Source: Bradyrhizobium sp. BTAi1 (GTDB lineage Bacteria > Pseudomonadota > Alphaproteobacteria > Rhizobiales > Xanthobacteraceae). From it: a DNA stretch of 64,000 bases. Position numbers and translations under genes: made by a program. The notes beneath the pieces are model-generated. The model was not told where the DNA came from, made no database searches, and was given only the letters and a program-made list of their open reading frames with translations. Positions 35,377 through 43,618 of this stretch are shown here, one piece after another. Position 1 is the stretch's first letter, and each line of letters begins with the position of its first letter. Location of the stretch: contig NC_009485.1 in assembly GCF_000015165.1 (NCBI RefSeq), positions 4,855,501-4,919,500 on the forward strand, given 5' to 3'.

Positions 35377-37629
35377 CTACTCGATCGGCCGGTTGAACTT
35401 GTTCGACTTCGGCAGCCCCTGCGCGATGCGGCCGGCGTCGGCGCGGTTGCCGCGGTAGTCGGCCAGCTCCTTCCAGCTGAGGCCCTGGTCGCGACCGGCG
35501 GAATCCTTCCAGGCCAGCCCCTGCTTCTGCTCGAACGTCGTGACGTCGGACAGTTGCGCGCTGGTGTATTTCTGCAGCCGGACGCCGCGGCCGCGCGCCA
35601 TCTCCGGCACCTGATCGAGACCGAACACCACCATCTTGTGGTTGGTGCCGATCACCGCGACCTGATCGCCCTGGACGGTGGTGATCGCGCGCGCCTCGGC
35701 CGGCGCCGTCACGTTCAGCACCTGCTTGCCCTTGCGGGTGTTGCTGACGCAATCCTCCTCCTTGACCACGAACCCCTGGCCGTCGGAGGCGGCAATGAGG
35801 AATTTGCGCTCGCCCTTGCTGACGAACATCGAGACGATCGAGGCGTCCTGGTCGAGGTCGATGAACATGCGGATCGGCTCGCCATGGCCGCGGCCGCCGG
35901 GCAGCTTGCCGACATCGAGCGAGTAGAACTTGCCGTTGGAGGCGAACAGCAGCACCTTGGACGTGTTCTCGGCGAAAAACGCCTGGCCGAGCTGGTCGTC
36001 GGTCTTGAACTGCAGGTTCGACAGATCGGCGACGTGGCCCTTGAGCGTGCGCACCCAGCCCTTCTCGGAGACGACCACCGTGACCGGCTCGCGCTCAATG
36101 AAGGCTTCCTCGATGGCGGCGAGGTCGTGCTCCGGCGCGTCGGCGAAATTGGTGCGGCGTCGGCCCAGCGGCGTCTTCGGCCCGAACAGGTCGCGCACTG
36201 TCTTGACCTGCTCGCCGACCTTGGCCCACTGCACCTGCTCGGAGGCGAGCAGCTCGTTGATGCCCTTGAGCTCGCCACGCAGGTTCTTGTCCTCGGTGCG
36301 GATCTCCATTTCCTCGAGCTTGCGCAGCGAGCGCAGGCGCATGTTGAGGATCGCCTCGGCCTGCACCTCGGTGAGCTTGAAGGTCTTCATCAGGACCGGC
36401 TTCGGCTCATCCTCGGTGCGGATGATCCGGATCACCTCGTCGATATTGAGATAGGCGATCAGATAGCCGCCCAGGATCTCCAGCCGGTTCTCGATCTGCT
36501 TCTTGCGGTAGTTCGAGCGCCGCAGCAGCACGTCACGCAGATGGTCGAGCCATTCGCGCAGGCACTCGGCGAGACCCACCACTTTCGGGATCTTGCCCTT
36601 GATCAGCACGTTCAGGTTCAGCGGAATCTTGCTCTCGAGATCGGTCAGCCGGAACAGCGATTCCATCATCAGCGCGGGATCGACGTTCTTCGACTTCGGC
36701 TCGATGACGAGCCGCACATCCTCGGCGGATTCATCGCGGACGTCGCCGACCAGCGGCAGCTTCTTCTCGTTGAGCAGCTCGGCGATCTTCTCGACCAGGC
36801 GCGACTTCTGCACGAGATAGGGGATCTCGGTGATCACCACGATCCAGGTGCCGCGGTTGCCCTCCTCCTGCTTCCACTTGGCACGGACGCGGAACGAGCC
36901 GCGGCCCGTGGTGTAGGCCTCGATGATCGACTCCTTCGAGTCGATCACGGTGCCGCCGGTCGGGAAGTCCGGGCCTTTCACCCAGCGCAACAGCGCGCGC
37001 GACTTGGCGTCGGGCTTCTCGATCAGATGCAGCGCGGCGTCGCACAGCTCGGCGGCGTTGTGCGGCGGGATCGAGGTCGCCATGCCCACGGCGATGCCCT
37101 GCGCGCCATTGGCGAGCAGGTTCGGGAAGCCGCCCGGAAGCACCACCGGCTCCTTCGACTGGCCGTCATAATTCGGCCGGAACTCGACGCCGTCCTCGTC
37201 GATGCCCTCGAGCAGCAGCCGCGCGACGTCGGTCATGCGCGCTTCGGTGTAGCGGTAGGCGGCGGCGTTATCGCCGTCGATATTGCCGAAATTGCCCTGG
37301 CCGTCGACCAGCGGATAGCGCGAGGAGAAATCCTGCGCGAGGCGCACCATCGCGTCGTAGATCGCCTGGTCGCCATGCGGATGGAACGAGCCCATCACGT
37401 CGCCGACGATCTTGGCCGACTTCTTGAACGCCGTGCCGGGATCGAGCCGCAGCAGCCGCATGCCGTAGAGGATGCGCCGGTGCACCGGCTTGAGGCCGTC
37501 GCGGGCGTCGGGCAACGCGCGGTGCATGATGGTGGAGAGCGCATAAGCCAGATAGCGCTCTTCCAGCGCCTCGCGCAGTGCGACCTCGTGAATCTCCGCG
37601 GGCTCCGGCGGAATCAGCGATTTTCCCAT
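35377..37629 (-). CDS. parC: DNA topoisomerase IV subunit A
   Basis: 750-residue type IIA topoisomerase subunit. The catalytic Tyr127 is in AAAYRYTEARMT; the winged-helix region HPHGDQAIYDAMVRLAQDFS comes before it, and the C-terminal beta-pinwheel is shown by repeats such as GWVRTLKGHVADL and HKMVVFGLDQVPE. With ParE it decatenates daughter chromosomes. At the quinolone-determining positions the enzyme has Gln88 and Asp92 in place of Escherichia coli ParC Ser80 and Glu84. It is transcribed alone. Confidence 0.96.
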   Translation of the reverse strand: MGKSLIPPEPAEIHEVALREALEERYLAYALSTIMHRALPDARDGLKPVHRRILYGMRLLRLDPGTAFKKSAKIVGDVMGSFHPHGDQAIYDAMVRLAQDFSSRYPLVDGQGNFGNIDGDNAAAYRYTEARMTDVARLLLEGIDEDGVEFRPNYDGQSKEPVVLPGGFPNLLANGAQGIAVGMATSIPPHNAAELCDAALHLIEKPDAKSRALLRWVKGPDFPTGGTVIDSKESIIEAYTTGRGSFRVRAKWKQEEGNRGTWIVVITEIPYLVQKSRLVEKIAELLNEKKLPLVGDVRDESAEDVRLVIEPKSKNVDPALMMESLFRLTDLESKIPLNLNVLIKGKIPKVVGLAECLREWLDHLRDVLLRRSNYRKKQIENRLEILGGYLIAYLNIDEVIRIIRTEDEPKPVLMKTFKLTEVQAEAILNMRLRSLRKLEEMEIRTEDKNLRGELKGINELLASEQVQWAKVGEQVKTVRDLFGPKTPLGRRRTNFADAPEHDLAAIEEAFIEREPVTVVVSEKGWVRTLKGHVADLSNLQFKTDDQLGQAFFAENTSKVLLFASNGKFYSLDVGKLPGGRGHGEPIRMFIDLDQDASIVSMFVSKGERKFLIAASDGQGFVVKEEDCVSNTRKGKQVLNVTAPAEARAITTVQGDQVAVIGTNHKMVVFGLDQVPEMARGRGVRLQKYTSAQLSDVTTFEQKQGLAWKDSAGRDQGLSWKELADYRGNRADAGRIAQGLPKSNKFNRPIE

Positions 37630-38019
37630 TAGCGTTGAGCTTTCAATGAGTTAGCCCATGGGCTTGAGCCAACGTGAACGATTTGGGAACAGGCTTTATG
37701 CGATCGCGGGCCCCGGCGCAACGATGCGCTCGCCGGGTTCCGCGCACGCGATCGAGGCGTCCGGCATGGAACCGGGCGGCTTGCCTGGGAACGGCGCTGA
37801 ATAAGGCCGCCATCATGCTGGGGCGCTGGCTCATGATTTGAGCAGAGCGCATCGCAGCCTCGGGGCGTAACGATGTCGCATATACCTCTGCCGTACTGAG
37901 AACCTCCGTGGTGACGGATAAGATGACGATGCACCCCCTCGCCGACACATTGCATCGACGCGGGGCGCCAGCGGGCCGCGCCTTCGCGGCTGACTCCATC
38001 CCGAGAGAAAGGCACAGCC
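37630..38019. other. Intergenic region upstream of parC and hydrolase gene
   Basis: 390-bp divergent spacer. A minus-strand frame spans 37629-38021 but shows arginine-rich shadow-like composition, so it is not called. GAGAAAGGCACAGCC before ATG 38020 supplies a weak ribosome-binding site. No repeat or RNA gene recognised. Confidence 0.4.
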
Positions 38020-38850
38020 ATGAGCTCAGGTTACGTGACGACATCGGACGGCACGCAGATCTTCTACAAGGATTGGGGCGCGGGGCAGCCCATCGTCTTC
38101 CACCATGGCTGGCCGCTGTCGTCAGACGACTGGGACGCGCAGATGCTGTTCTTCCTCGCCAAGGGGTTTCGCGTCATCGCGCATGACCGTCGCGGCCATG
38201 GCCGGTCGAGCCAGACAGAGACTGGCAATGAGATGGATACATATGCGGCCGATGTCGCCGCCCTCGCCGCCAAGCTCGACCTCAAGGATGCTGTTCATGT
38301 CGGCCACTCCACCGGCGGCGGCGAGGTCGCGCGCTATGTGGCGAAGCATGGCAAGGGCCGCGTCGCCAAGGCGGCGCTGCTCGGCGCCGTGCCGCCGATC
38401 ATGCTGAAGACCGAGAGCAATCCGGGCGGCCTGCCGATCGAGGTCTTCGACGGCTTCCGTGCCGCGCTCGCCGCCAACCGCGCGCAGTTCTTCCTCGATA
38501 TTCCGACCGGCCCGTTCTACGGCTTCAACCGCGCCGGCGCCAAAATCTCCGAAGGCGTGATCCGCAATTGGTGGCGCCAGGGCATGATGGGCGGCACCAA
38601 GGCGCATTACGACTGCATCAAGGCGTTCTCCGAGACCGACTTCACCGAGGATCTCAAGGCGATCGACGTGCCCGTGCTGCTGATGCATGGCGAGGACGAC
38701 CAGATCGTGCCGATCGACGATTCCGCGCGCATCGGCATCAAGCTGCTGAAACATGGGACCTTGAAGACCTATCCCGGCTTCCCGCACGGCATGGCCACCA
38801 CGCATGCCGAAATCATCAATGCGGACCTGCTGGCGTTCATCAAGGGGTAA
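38020..38850 (+). CDS. Alpha/beta hydrolase, non-haem haloperoxidase-like
   Basis: 276-residue hydrolase. The catalytic Ser97 is in the nucleophile elbow VGHSTGGGEVARY; Asp227 (HGEDDQIVP) and His256 (FPHGMATTH) complete the triad. The oxyanion region is FHHGWPLSSDDWD. The N-terminus TTSDGTQIFYKDWGAGQPIV matches the cofactor-free haloperoxidase/esterase group. The physiological substrate is unknown; these enzymes act mostly as esterases or perhydrolases. It has no signal peptide. It stands alone. Confidence 0.9.
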   Translation: MSSGYVTTSDGTQIFYKDWGAGQPIVFHHGWPLSSDDWDAQMLFFLAKGFRVIAHDRRGHGRSSQTETGNEMDTYAADVAALAAKLDLKDAVHVGHSTGGGEVARYVAKHGKGRVAKAALLGAVPPIMLKTESNPGGLPIEVFDGFRAALAANRAQFFLDIPTGPFYGFNRAGAKISEGVIRNWWRQGMMGGTKAHYDCIKAFSETDFTEDLKAIDVPVLLMHGEDDQIVPIDDSARIGIKLLKHGTLKTYPGFPHGMATTHAEIINADLLAFIKG

Positions 38851-39363
38851 CCCGACGGCCCCGTTCGCTGAACGAGACGCGCTTTTCAGTGAATAGCCAA
38901 ACGCAGATGACGGGGGAGACGCCCCAGCTTGCTCTCATGGCCGGGCTTGTCCCGGCCATCCACGTCGTAGCGCACCCAAAAGGACGTGGATGTTCCGGCC
39001 TTCGTCGCGCCGAAGCGGCTTCGGCCGCGCAGGCGGGGCAAACCCGGGCATGACGAGCTGATACTCATCCGCCATCGCTTCAATCCCCTTAGCTGACGCT
39101 GTGGTCAAACCTCCGCCTCCTACGTCTCGCGACGACCGCGATACGTTGCTGATGTGAAATCGTCCTGATCTGCCCGCCACAGCTCGGCTCGACGGGCAGT
39201 TTGCACATGGGAGACTCGCATTTCTGCATAATCGAATCGGCTCACGGGGAACCGGTCGGCCGGGCCGCGCGTTGATCGCGTGAAGTTGCCAATGAAGTTG
39301 CCAAGCCTCGCAGCGTATCGCGTCAACGATTTTTCCGAACTCCTCTGCTGCGGATCCCGTCCG
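38851..39363. other. Long non-coding stretch with dispersed repeat
   Basis: 513 bp between the hydrolase gene and a small gene. It contains a palindromic repeat copy at 38934-39058 and short G-rich palindromes. Several open frames cross it in different frames, all with shadow-like composition. No convincing gene is seen. Confidence 0.45.
38934..39058. repeat. Dispersed palindromic repeat, copy 1
   Basis: Begins catggccgggcttgtcccgg, continues with catccacgtc and the complementary ggacgtggatgttccgg, and ends gcaaacccgggcatgacgag. Inverted arms can fold into a hairpin. The same core (gtcatgcc/gg cgggc.t.tcccgg catcca) recurs at 39642-39732 and 45225-45313. Confidence 0.7.
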
Positions 39364-39582
39364 ATGAAGGACTTTTCAGACGCTTCATTTTCTCCTGACC
39401 TGATTGCGCTGATGACGCAGGCGCTCGATGGCGCCGTGGCCGCCCTTCCCGAGCCGGTCAGTTCAACCCATGTCACCCTGCTCGCGGAGTCGGTCCTGCG
39501 GGCGGCCAAGACGGGAGAACGCGACCCCGCGGTGATGCAGCGCCTCGCCTTGCTCGAACTGCAAATCATGCCGCGCGTGTAG
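39364..39582 (+). CDS. Small conserved-looking hypothetical protein
   Basis: 72 residues from ATG 39364 (MKDFSDASFSPDLIALMTQA). Predicted helical; LAESVLRAAKTGERDPAVMQ near the middle resembles a small rhizobial family with alanine-rich helices, as far as I can recall. The upstream frame to 39280 is likely non-coding. The ribosome-binding site is weak. It stands between two repeat copies. Confidence 0.5.
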   Translation: MKDFSDASFSPDLIALMTQALDGAVAALPEPVSSTHVTLLAESVLRAAKTGERDPAVMQRLALLELQIMPRV

Positions 39583-39904
39583 CGCGCGGACGCCCCTTCC
39601 TTCGCTGCGCACACGAACGCCTGTTCTGTGAGCGCGATCTCCTCGTCATGGCCGGGCCTGTCCCGTCCATCCACGCGGCACCGCACACGCCGAACGACGT
39701 TGATGCCTGGGGCAAGCCCGGGCATCACGAGGACCTCCATGGGCGGACGCACCACGGCGCTCATCGACCAAGACATCAAAGCTCAAGCCTGTTCCGACCA
39801 CCATTGTCGCGCCGCATGCGCGCTATTCGCAATTGACAAATCAATTCGTCAATGCCTAACTCGTGATCACCGCCGACAGAGCGGATGAACCGGGGAGGAT
39901 CTTC
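39583..39904. other. Intergenic region before the binding-protein gene
   Basis: 322 bp holding a second dispersed repeat copy (39642-39732) and an AT-rich segment around 39830-39860, a plausible promoter region for the catabolic cluster. GGGGAGG before ATG 39905 is the ribosome-binding site of the next gene. Confidence 0.45.
39642..39732. repeat. Dispersed palindromic repeat, copy 2
   Basis: Core catggccgggcctgtcccgt, then ccatccacgc, ending gcaagcccgggcatcacgag. It is clearly related to the copies at 38934 and 45225, and terminal complementarity (ctcgt.atg.ccggg / cccgggcat.acgag) allows folding. Confidence 0.68.
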
Positions 39905-41116
39905 ATGCGACGGCAGCTGCTCGCCTGCGCGTTTCTGGCCACAACATCATTCCTTGCGACCAACGCATCGGCCCAGGTCTCCGACGACGTGGTGCGGATC
40001 GGCGTGCTGACGGACCTTTCGAGCTGGGGACGCGACAACAGCGGCCCGGGTTCGGTCGAAGCCGCGAAGATGGCCGTGGAGGAGTTCGGTCCCACCGTGC
40101 TCGGCAAGCCGATCGAGATCATCAGCGCCGACCACCAGATGAAGACCGACGTCGGCACCACGATCGTCCGCGACTGGTTCGACAACGGCAAGGTCGATGC
40201 GGTCGTCGATATCCCCAATTCCGGTATCGCGATCGCCGTGCACAACATGGTGCGCGAGCGCAACAAGATCGCGCTGCTGTCCGGCCCCGGCGCAAGCTCG
40301 CTGACCGATGAGCTGTGCAGCCCGAACACCGTGCATTTCACCTACGACACCTATGCGCTGTCCAAGGTGACGACCTCCGCTGTGATCAGCCAGGGCGGCA
40401 AGTCCTGGTACTTCATCACCGCGGACTACGCCTTCGGCCAGCAGCTCGAAAAGGACGCCACGCGCTTCATCAAGGAGCTCGGCGGCACCATCCTCGGCGG
40501 CGTCAAGCATCCGACCAACACCGCCGACTTCTCCTCCTTTGCGCTGCAGGCGCAGAGCTCGAAGGCGGATGTCGTCGCCTTCGCCAATGCCGGCCAGGAC
40601 ACCGACAATGCCATCAAGCAGTCCGGTGAGTTCGGCCTGGTCAAGGGCGGCCAGAAGCTGGTCGGCCTCCTGATGTTCGACACCGACGTACATGCGATCG
40701 GCCTCGAGGCAGCCCAAGGCACCTACATGACGACGGCGTCATACTGGAACATGGACGACAACACCCGCGCCTGGTCGAAGAGGTTCTTCGTCCGCACCAA
40801 GGTGATGCCGACCATGATTCAGACCGGCGTCTACGGATCCGTGCTGCATTATCTCAAGGCGATCAAGGCGGCCGGCACCGATGATCCCAAGGCTGTCATG
40901 GCCAAGATGCGCGAGCTGCCGATCGAGGATGTTTTCGTCCACGGCGGCAAGCTGCGCGAGGATGGCCGCGTCGTCCGCGACATGTATCTCGCGCGCGTCA
41001 AGAAGCCGTCGGAATCCAAGGAGCCGTGGGACTATCTGGAGATCGTCAAGACCGTGAAGGGCGAGGATGCATTCCGCCCGGTCTCCGAATCCAAGTGCCC
41101 GCTGTTGAAGAAATAG
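39905..41116 (+). CDS. Branched-chain-amino-acid-type periplasmic binding protein
   Basis: 403-residue ABC-transporter substrate-binding protein (LivK/HAAT type). The signal peptide is MRRQLLACAFLATTSFLATN followed by ASAQ. The mature protein begins VSDDVVRIGVLTDLSSWGRD. Periplasmic-fold segments include DVGTTIVRDWFDNGKVDAVV and ALQAQSSKADVVAFANAGQD. ATG 39905 has GGGGAGG 6 bases upstream. No permease or ATPase is adjacent, so partners must be elsewhere. Neighbouring genes suggest that an aromatic or alicyclic compound, not an amino acid, is bound; this is inference. Confidence 0.9.
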   Translation: MRRQLLACAFLATTSFLATNASAQVSDDVVRIGVLTDLSSWGRDNSGPGSVEAAKMAVEEFGPTVLGKPIEIISADHQMKTDVGTTIVRDWFDNGKVDAVVDIPNSGIAIAVHNMVRERNKIALLSGPGASSLTDELCSPNTVHFTYDTYALSKVTTSAVISQGGKSWYFITADYAFGQQLEKDATRFIKELGGTILGGVKHPTNTADFSSFALQAQSSKADVVAFANAGQDTDNAIKQSGEFGLVKGGQKLVGLLMFDTDVHAIGLEAAQGTYMTTASYWNMDDNTRAWSKRFFVRTKVMPTMIQTGVYGSVLHYLKAIKAAGTDDPKAVMAKMRELPIEDVFVHGGKLREDGRVVRDMYLARVKKPSESKEPWDYLEIVKTVKGEDAFRPVSESKCPLLKK

Positions 41117-41126
41117 GAGCACGTCC

Positions 41127-42860
41127 ATGAGCGGAGCTGAACCCAAGGACGGCGACAGCTATGATTGCGACGTGCTGGTGGTCGGCTCCGGCTGCGCCGG
41201 GCTGTCGGCGGCGGTCACCGCCGCTTATGCCGGGCTGAAGGTCGTGGTCACCGAGAAGGAGCCGCGCTTCGGCGGCACCACGGCGCGCTCCGGCGGCTGG
41301 CTGTGGATTCCCGGCACGTCGCTGGCCAAGGCCTGGGGCATCGACGAGCCGCCGGACTTGGCGCGTACCTATTTGCGTCACGAAGCCGGCAACAATTACG
41401 ACGCCGCGCGGGTCGATGCGTTCCTGACCAAGGGGCCGGAGGCAGTCGACTTCTTCACCAGCAAGACGGCGCTGAAATTCGACATGCCGCTGACCTTTCC
41501 GGACTATCACGCGGAGGCGCCGGGCGGCACGCAAGGCGGTCGCTCGATGGTGACGCGGCCGTTCGACGGCCGCGAGCTCGGCCATCACATCAAGGATCTC
41601 GGGCAGCCCCTGCCCGAGCTCACCGTGTTCGGCATGATGCTCGGCTCCGGCAAGGAGATCATCCATTTCATGCGCGCGACGAAGTCGCTGACCTCGGCCT
41701 TCTACGTCGCCAAGCGGCTGTCGAAACATGCGCTGGACGTGCTGCGCCATGGCCGCGGCATGACGCTCACCAACGGCAATGCGCTGGCGGGGCGGCTGGC
41801 GAAATCGGCGTTCGACCTCGGCATTCCCTTGTGGCTGTCCTCGCCGGTGGCCGAGCTGATCCGCGACGGGGAGGCCGTGCGCGGCGCCGTGGTCACCCGG
41901 CAGGGCCGGCGTATCCGGGTGAATGCGCGGCTCGGCGTGGTGCTCGCCTGCGGCGGCTTCCCACATGACGTCGAACGACGCAGGGCGATGTTTCCGCATG
42001 CGCCGACGGGACAGGAGCATGTCTCGCCCGGGCCCGTCGGCAACACCGGCGATGGGCTTCGGCTGGCGGAAGCCGTCGGCGGCCGCGTCGAGGACGGCCT
42101 GCCGCATGCGGCGGCCTGGGTGCCGGTCTCCGTCACCACGCGGAAGGACGGCAGCAAAGGCGTGATGCCGCATTTCATCGATCGCGCTAAGCCGGGCGTG
42201 ATCGCGGTGACCGCAGATGGCGTGCGCTTCGCCAATGAGGGCAATTCCTACCACGACTTCGTGCAGGCGATGGTGAAAGCGGCCAAGCCCGGCCGCGAGA
42301 TCGCGGCCTACCTGGTCACCGATCACCGCTCGCTGCGCCGCTACGGACTCGGCTGCGTGCCGCCCTTCCCGATGCCGCTCAGCCACCATCTCAGCACGGG
42401 CTATCTCAAGCGCGGCGCGACGCTTGCCGAGCTCGCGCGCGTGACCGGAATCGATGCGATGTCGCTGGAAGCGACCGTCGCCGCCTTCAATGCGGATGCC
42501 GCGCTCGGCCAGGATCCGGGTTTCGGCAAGGGCTCGCGCGCCTACAACCGCTATCAGGGCGATGCACTGCATGGGCCGAACCCGTGCGTCGCGCCGATCA
42601 AGGACGGGCCGTTCTACGCGATCAAGATGGTGATCGGCGATCTCGGCACCTATGCCGGAATCCGCACCGACGAACACGCCCGCGCGCTCGACGCCCAGGG
42701 CCAGCCGATCGAGGGGCTCTATGCCGCCGGCAACGACATGGCGAGCATCATGGGCGGCACCTATCCCGGCGCCGGGATCACGCTGGGACCGGCGCTGACA
42801 TTCGGCTACATTGCCGGCCGGCATCTCGCCGAACGCGCTGGCCAAGGGAGCGCCGCATGA
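41127..42860 (+). CDS. FAD-dependent dehydrogenase, 3-ketosteroid-delta1-dehydrogenase-like
   Basis: 577-residue flavoprotein of the fumarate reductase/KstD superfamily. The Rossmann motif VLVVGSGCAGLSAAVTAAYA (residues 12-31) and GGTTARSGGWLWIPGTSL bind FAD; the C-terminal FAD motif is YPGAGITLGPALTFGYIAGR. Such enzymes desaturate or reduce alpha,beta-unsaturated carbonyl compounds. The substrate is not identifiable. It starts 10 bp after the binding-protein gene and overlaps the SDR by ATGA, so the three genes form one operon. Confidence 0.87.
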   Translation: MSGAEPKDGDSYDCDVLVVGSGCAGLSAAVTAAYAGLKVVVTEKEPRFGGTTARSGGWLWIPGTSLAKAWGIDEPPDLARTYLRHEAGNNYDAARVDAFLTKGPEAVDFFTSKTALKFDMPLTFPDYHAEAPGGTQGGRSMVTRPFDGRELGHHIKDLGQPLPELTVFGMMLGSGKEIIHFMRATKSLTSAFYVAKRLSKHALDVLRHGRGMTLTNGNALAGRLAKSAFDLGIPLWLSSPVAELIRDGEAVRGAVVTRQGRRIRVNARLGVVLACGGFPHDVERRRAMFPHAPTGQEHVSPGPVGNTGDGLRLAEAVGGRVEDGLPHAAAWVPVSVTTRKDGSKGVMPHFIDRAKPGVIAVTADGVRFANEGNSYHDFVQAMVKAAKPGREIAAYLVTDHRSLRRYGLGCVPPFPMPLSHHLSTGYLKRGATLAELARVTGIDAMSLEATVAAFNADAALGQDPGFGKGSRAYNRYQGDALHGPNPCVAPIKDGPFYAIKMVIGDLGTYAGIRTDEHARALDAQGQPIEGLYAAGNDMASIMGGTYPGAGITLGPALTFGYIAGRHLAERAGQGSAA

Positions 42861-43618
42861 GCGACAGTCAGATGTTGGCCGGACGGCTCGCCCTGGTCAC
42901 GGGGGCCGCGAACGGCAATGGCCGCGCGATTGCGCTCGGGCTCGCCGGCCGCGGCGCCGATCTTGTCATCACCGATATCGACGTGGACGGGGCCGAGCGT
43001 TGCGCCACCGAGATCCGCGACCACGGCCGCAAGGCGTGGGCGCATCGGCTCGACGTCACCGACGCCGCGGGCTGCACCGCATTGGCGGCGCAGCTGCGCG
43101 CCGAGGTCGGCGCCATCTCGATCCTCGTCAACAATGCCGGCATCATCATCCGCGAGAACATCGACTCGCCGCGCGCGGCGCAGAACTGGCAGCGCGTGCT
43201 CGACGTCAATCTCAACGGCGTGTTCAACGTCACCTATGCCTTTCTCGGCGCCTTGCGCGAGACGCGCGGCACGATCGTCAACATCGCCTCCGTCGCGTCC
43301 TTCATCGGCATCAGCAACACGCTGGGCTACTCGCCGTCCAAGGGCGGCGTGAAGTCGCTGACCCAGGCGCTGGCCCGCGAGCTCGCGCCCGACGGCATCC
43401 GCGTCAACGCTATCGCGCCCGGCGTGATCGCGACCGCGATGACCGAGTCGACCCGCAATGATCCGGAGCGGCTCGCCGGCTTCATGAGCCGCACGCCGCT
43501 CGGCCGAGTCGGCCAGCCGGAGGAGCTCGCCGGCCCCGTCGCGTTCCTGGTCTCCGACATGGCGTCCTACGTCAACGGCGTCACGCTGCCGGTCGACGGC
43601 GGCTTCCTGGCGGTGTAG
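42857..43618 (+). CDS. Short-chain dehydrogenase/reductase
   Basis: 253-residue classical SDR. The cofactor motif TGAANGNG is at residues 15-22, NNAG at 92-95, catalytic Ser145 and the YSPSK motif (Tyr158, Lys162). It ends with the PVDGGFLAV signature of the family. Asp40-Ile-Asp after beta-2 favours NAD over NADP. The start overlaps the flavoprotein stop as ATGA. The frame open from 42584 is an overlap artefact. Confidence 0.92.
   Translation: MSDSQMLAGRLALVTGAANGNGRAIALGLAGRGADLVITDIDVDGAERCATEIRDHGRKAWAHRLDVTDAAGCTALAAQLRAEVGAISILVNNAGIIIRENIDSPRAAQNWQRVLDVNLNGVFNVTYAFLGALRETRGTIVNIASVASFIGISNTLGYSPSKGGVKSLTQALARELAPDGIRVNAIAPGVIATAMTESTRNDPERLAGFMSRTPLGRVGQPEELAGPVAFLVSDMASYVNGVTLPVDGGFLAV

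Noticed and set aside
35554..37632. Long open frame (692 codons) opposite parC
   Set aside because: Antisense shadow of a certain gene, with typical shadow composition.
41046..42845. Long open frame (599 codons) opposite the first flavoprotein gene
   Set aside because: Composition is that of an antisense shadow; the flavoprotein has clear FAD motifs.
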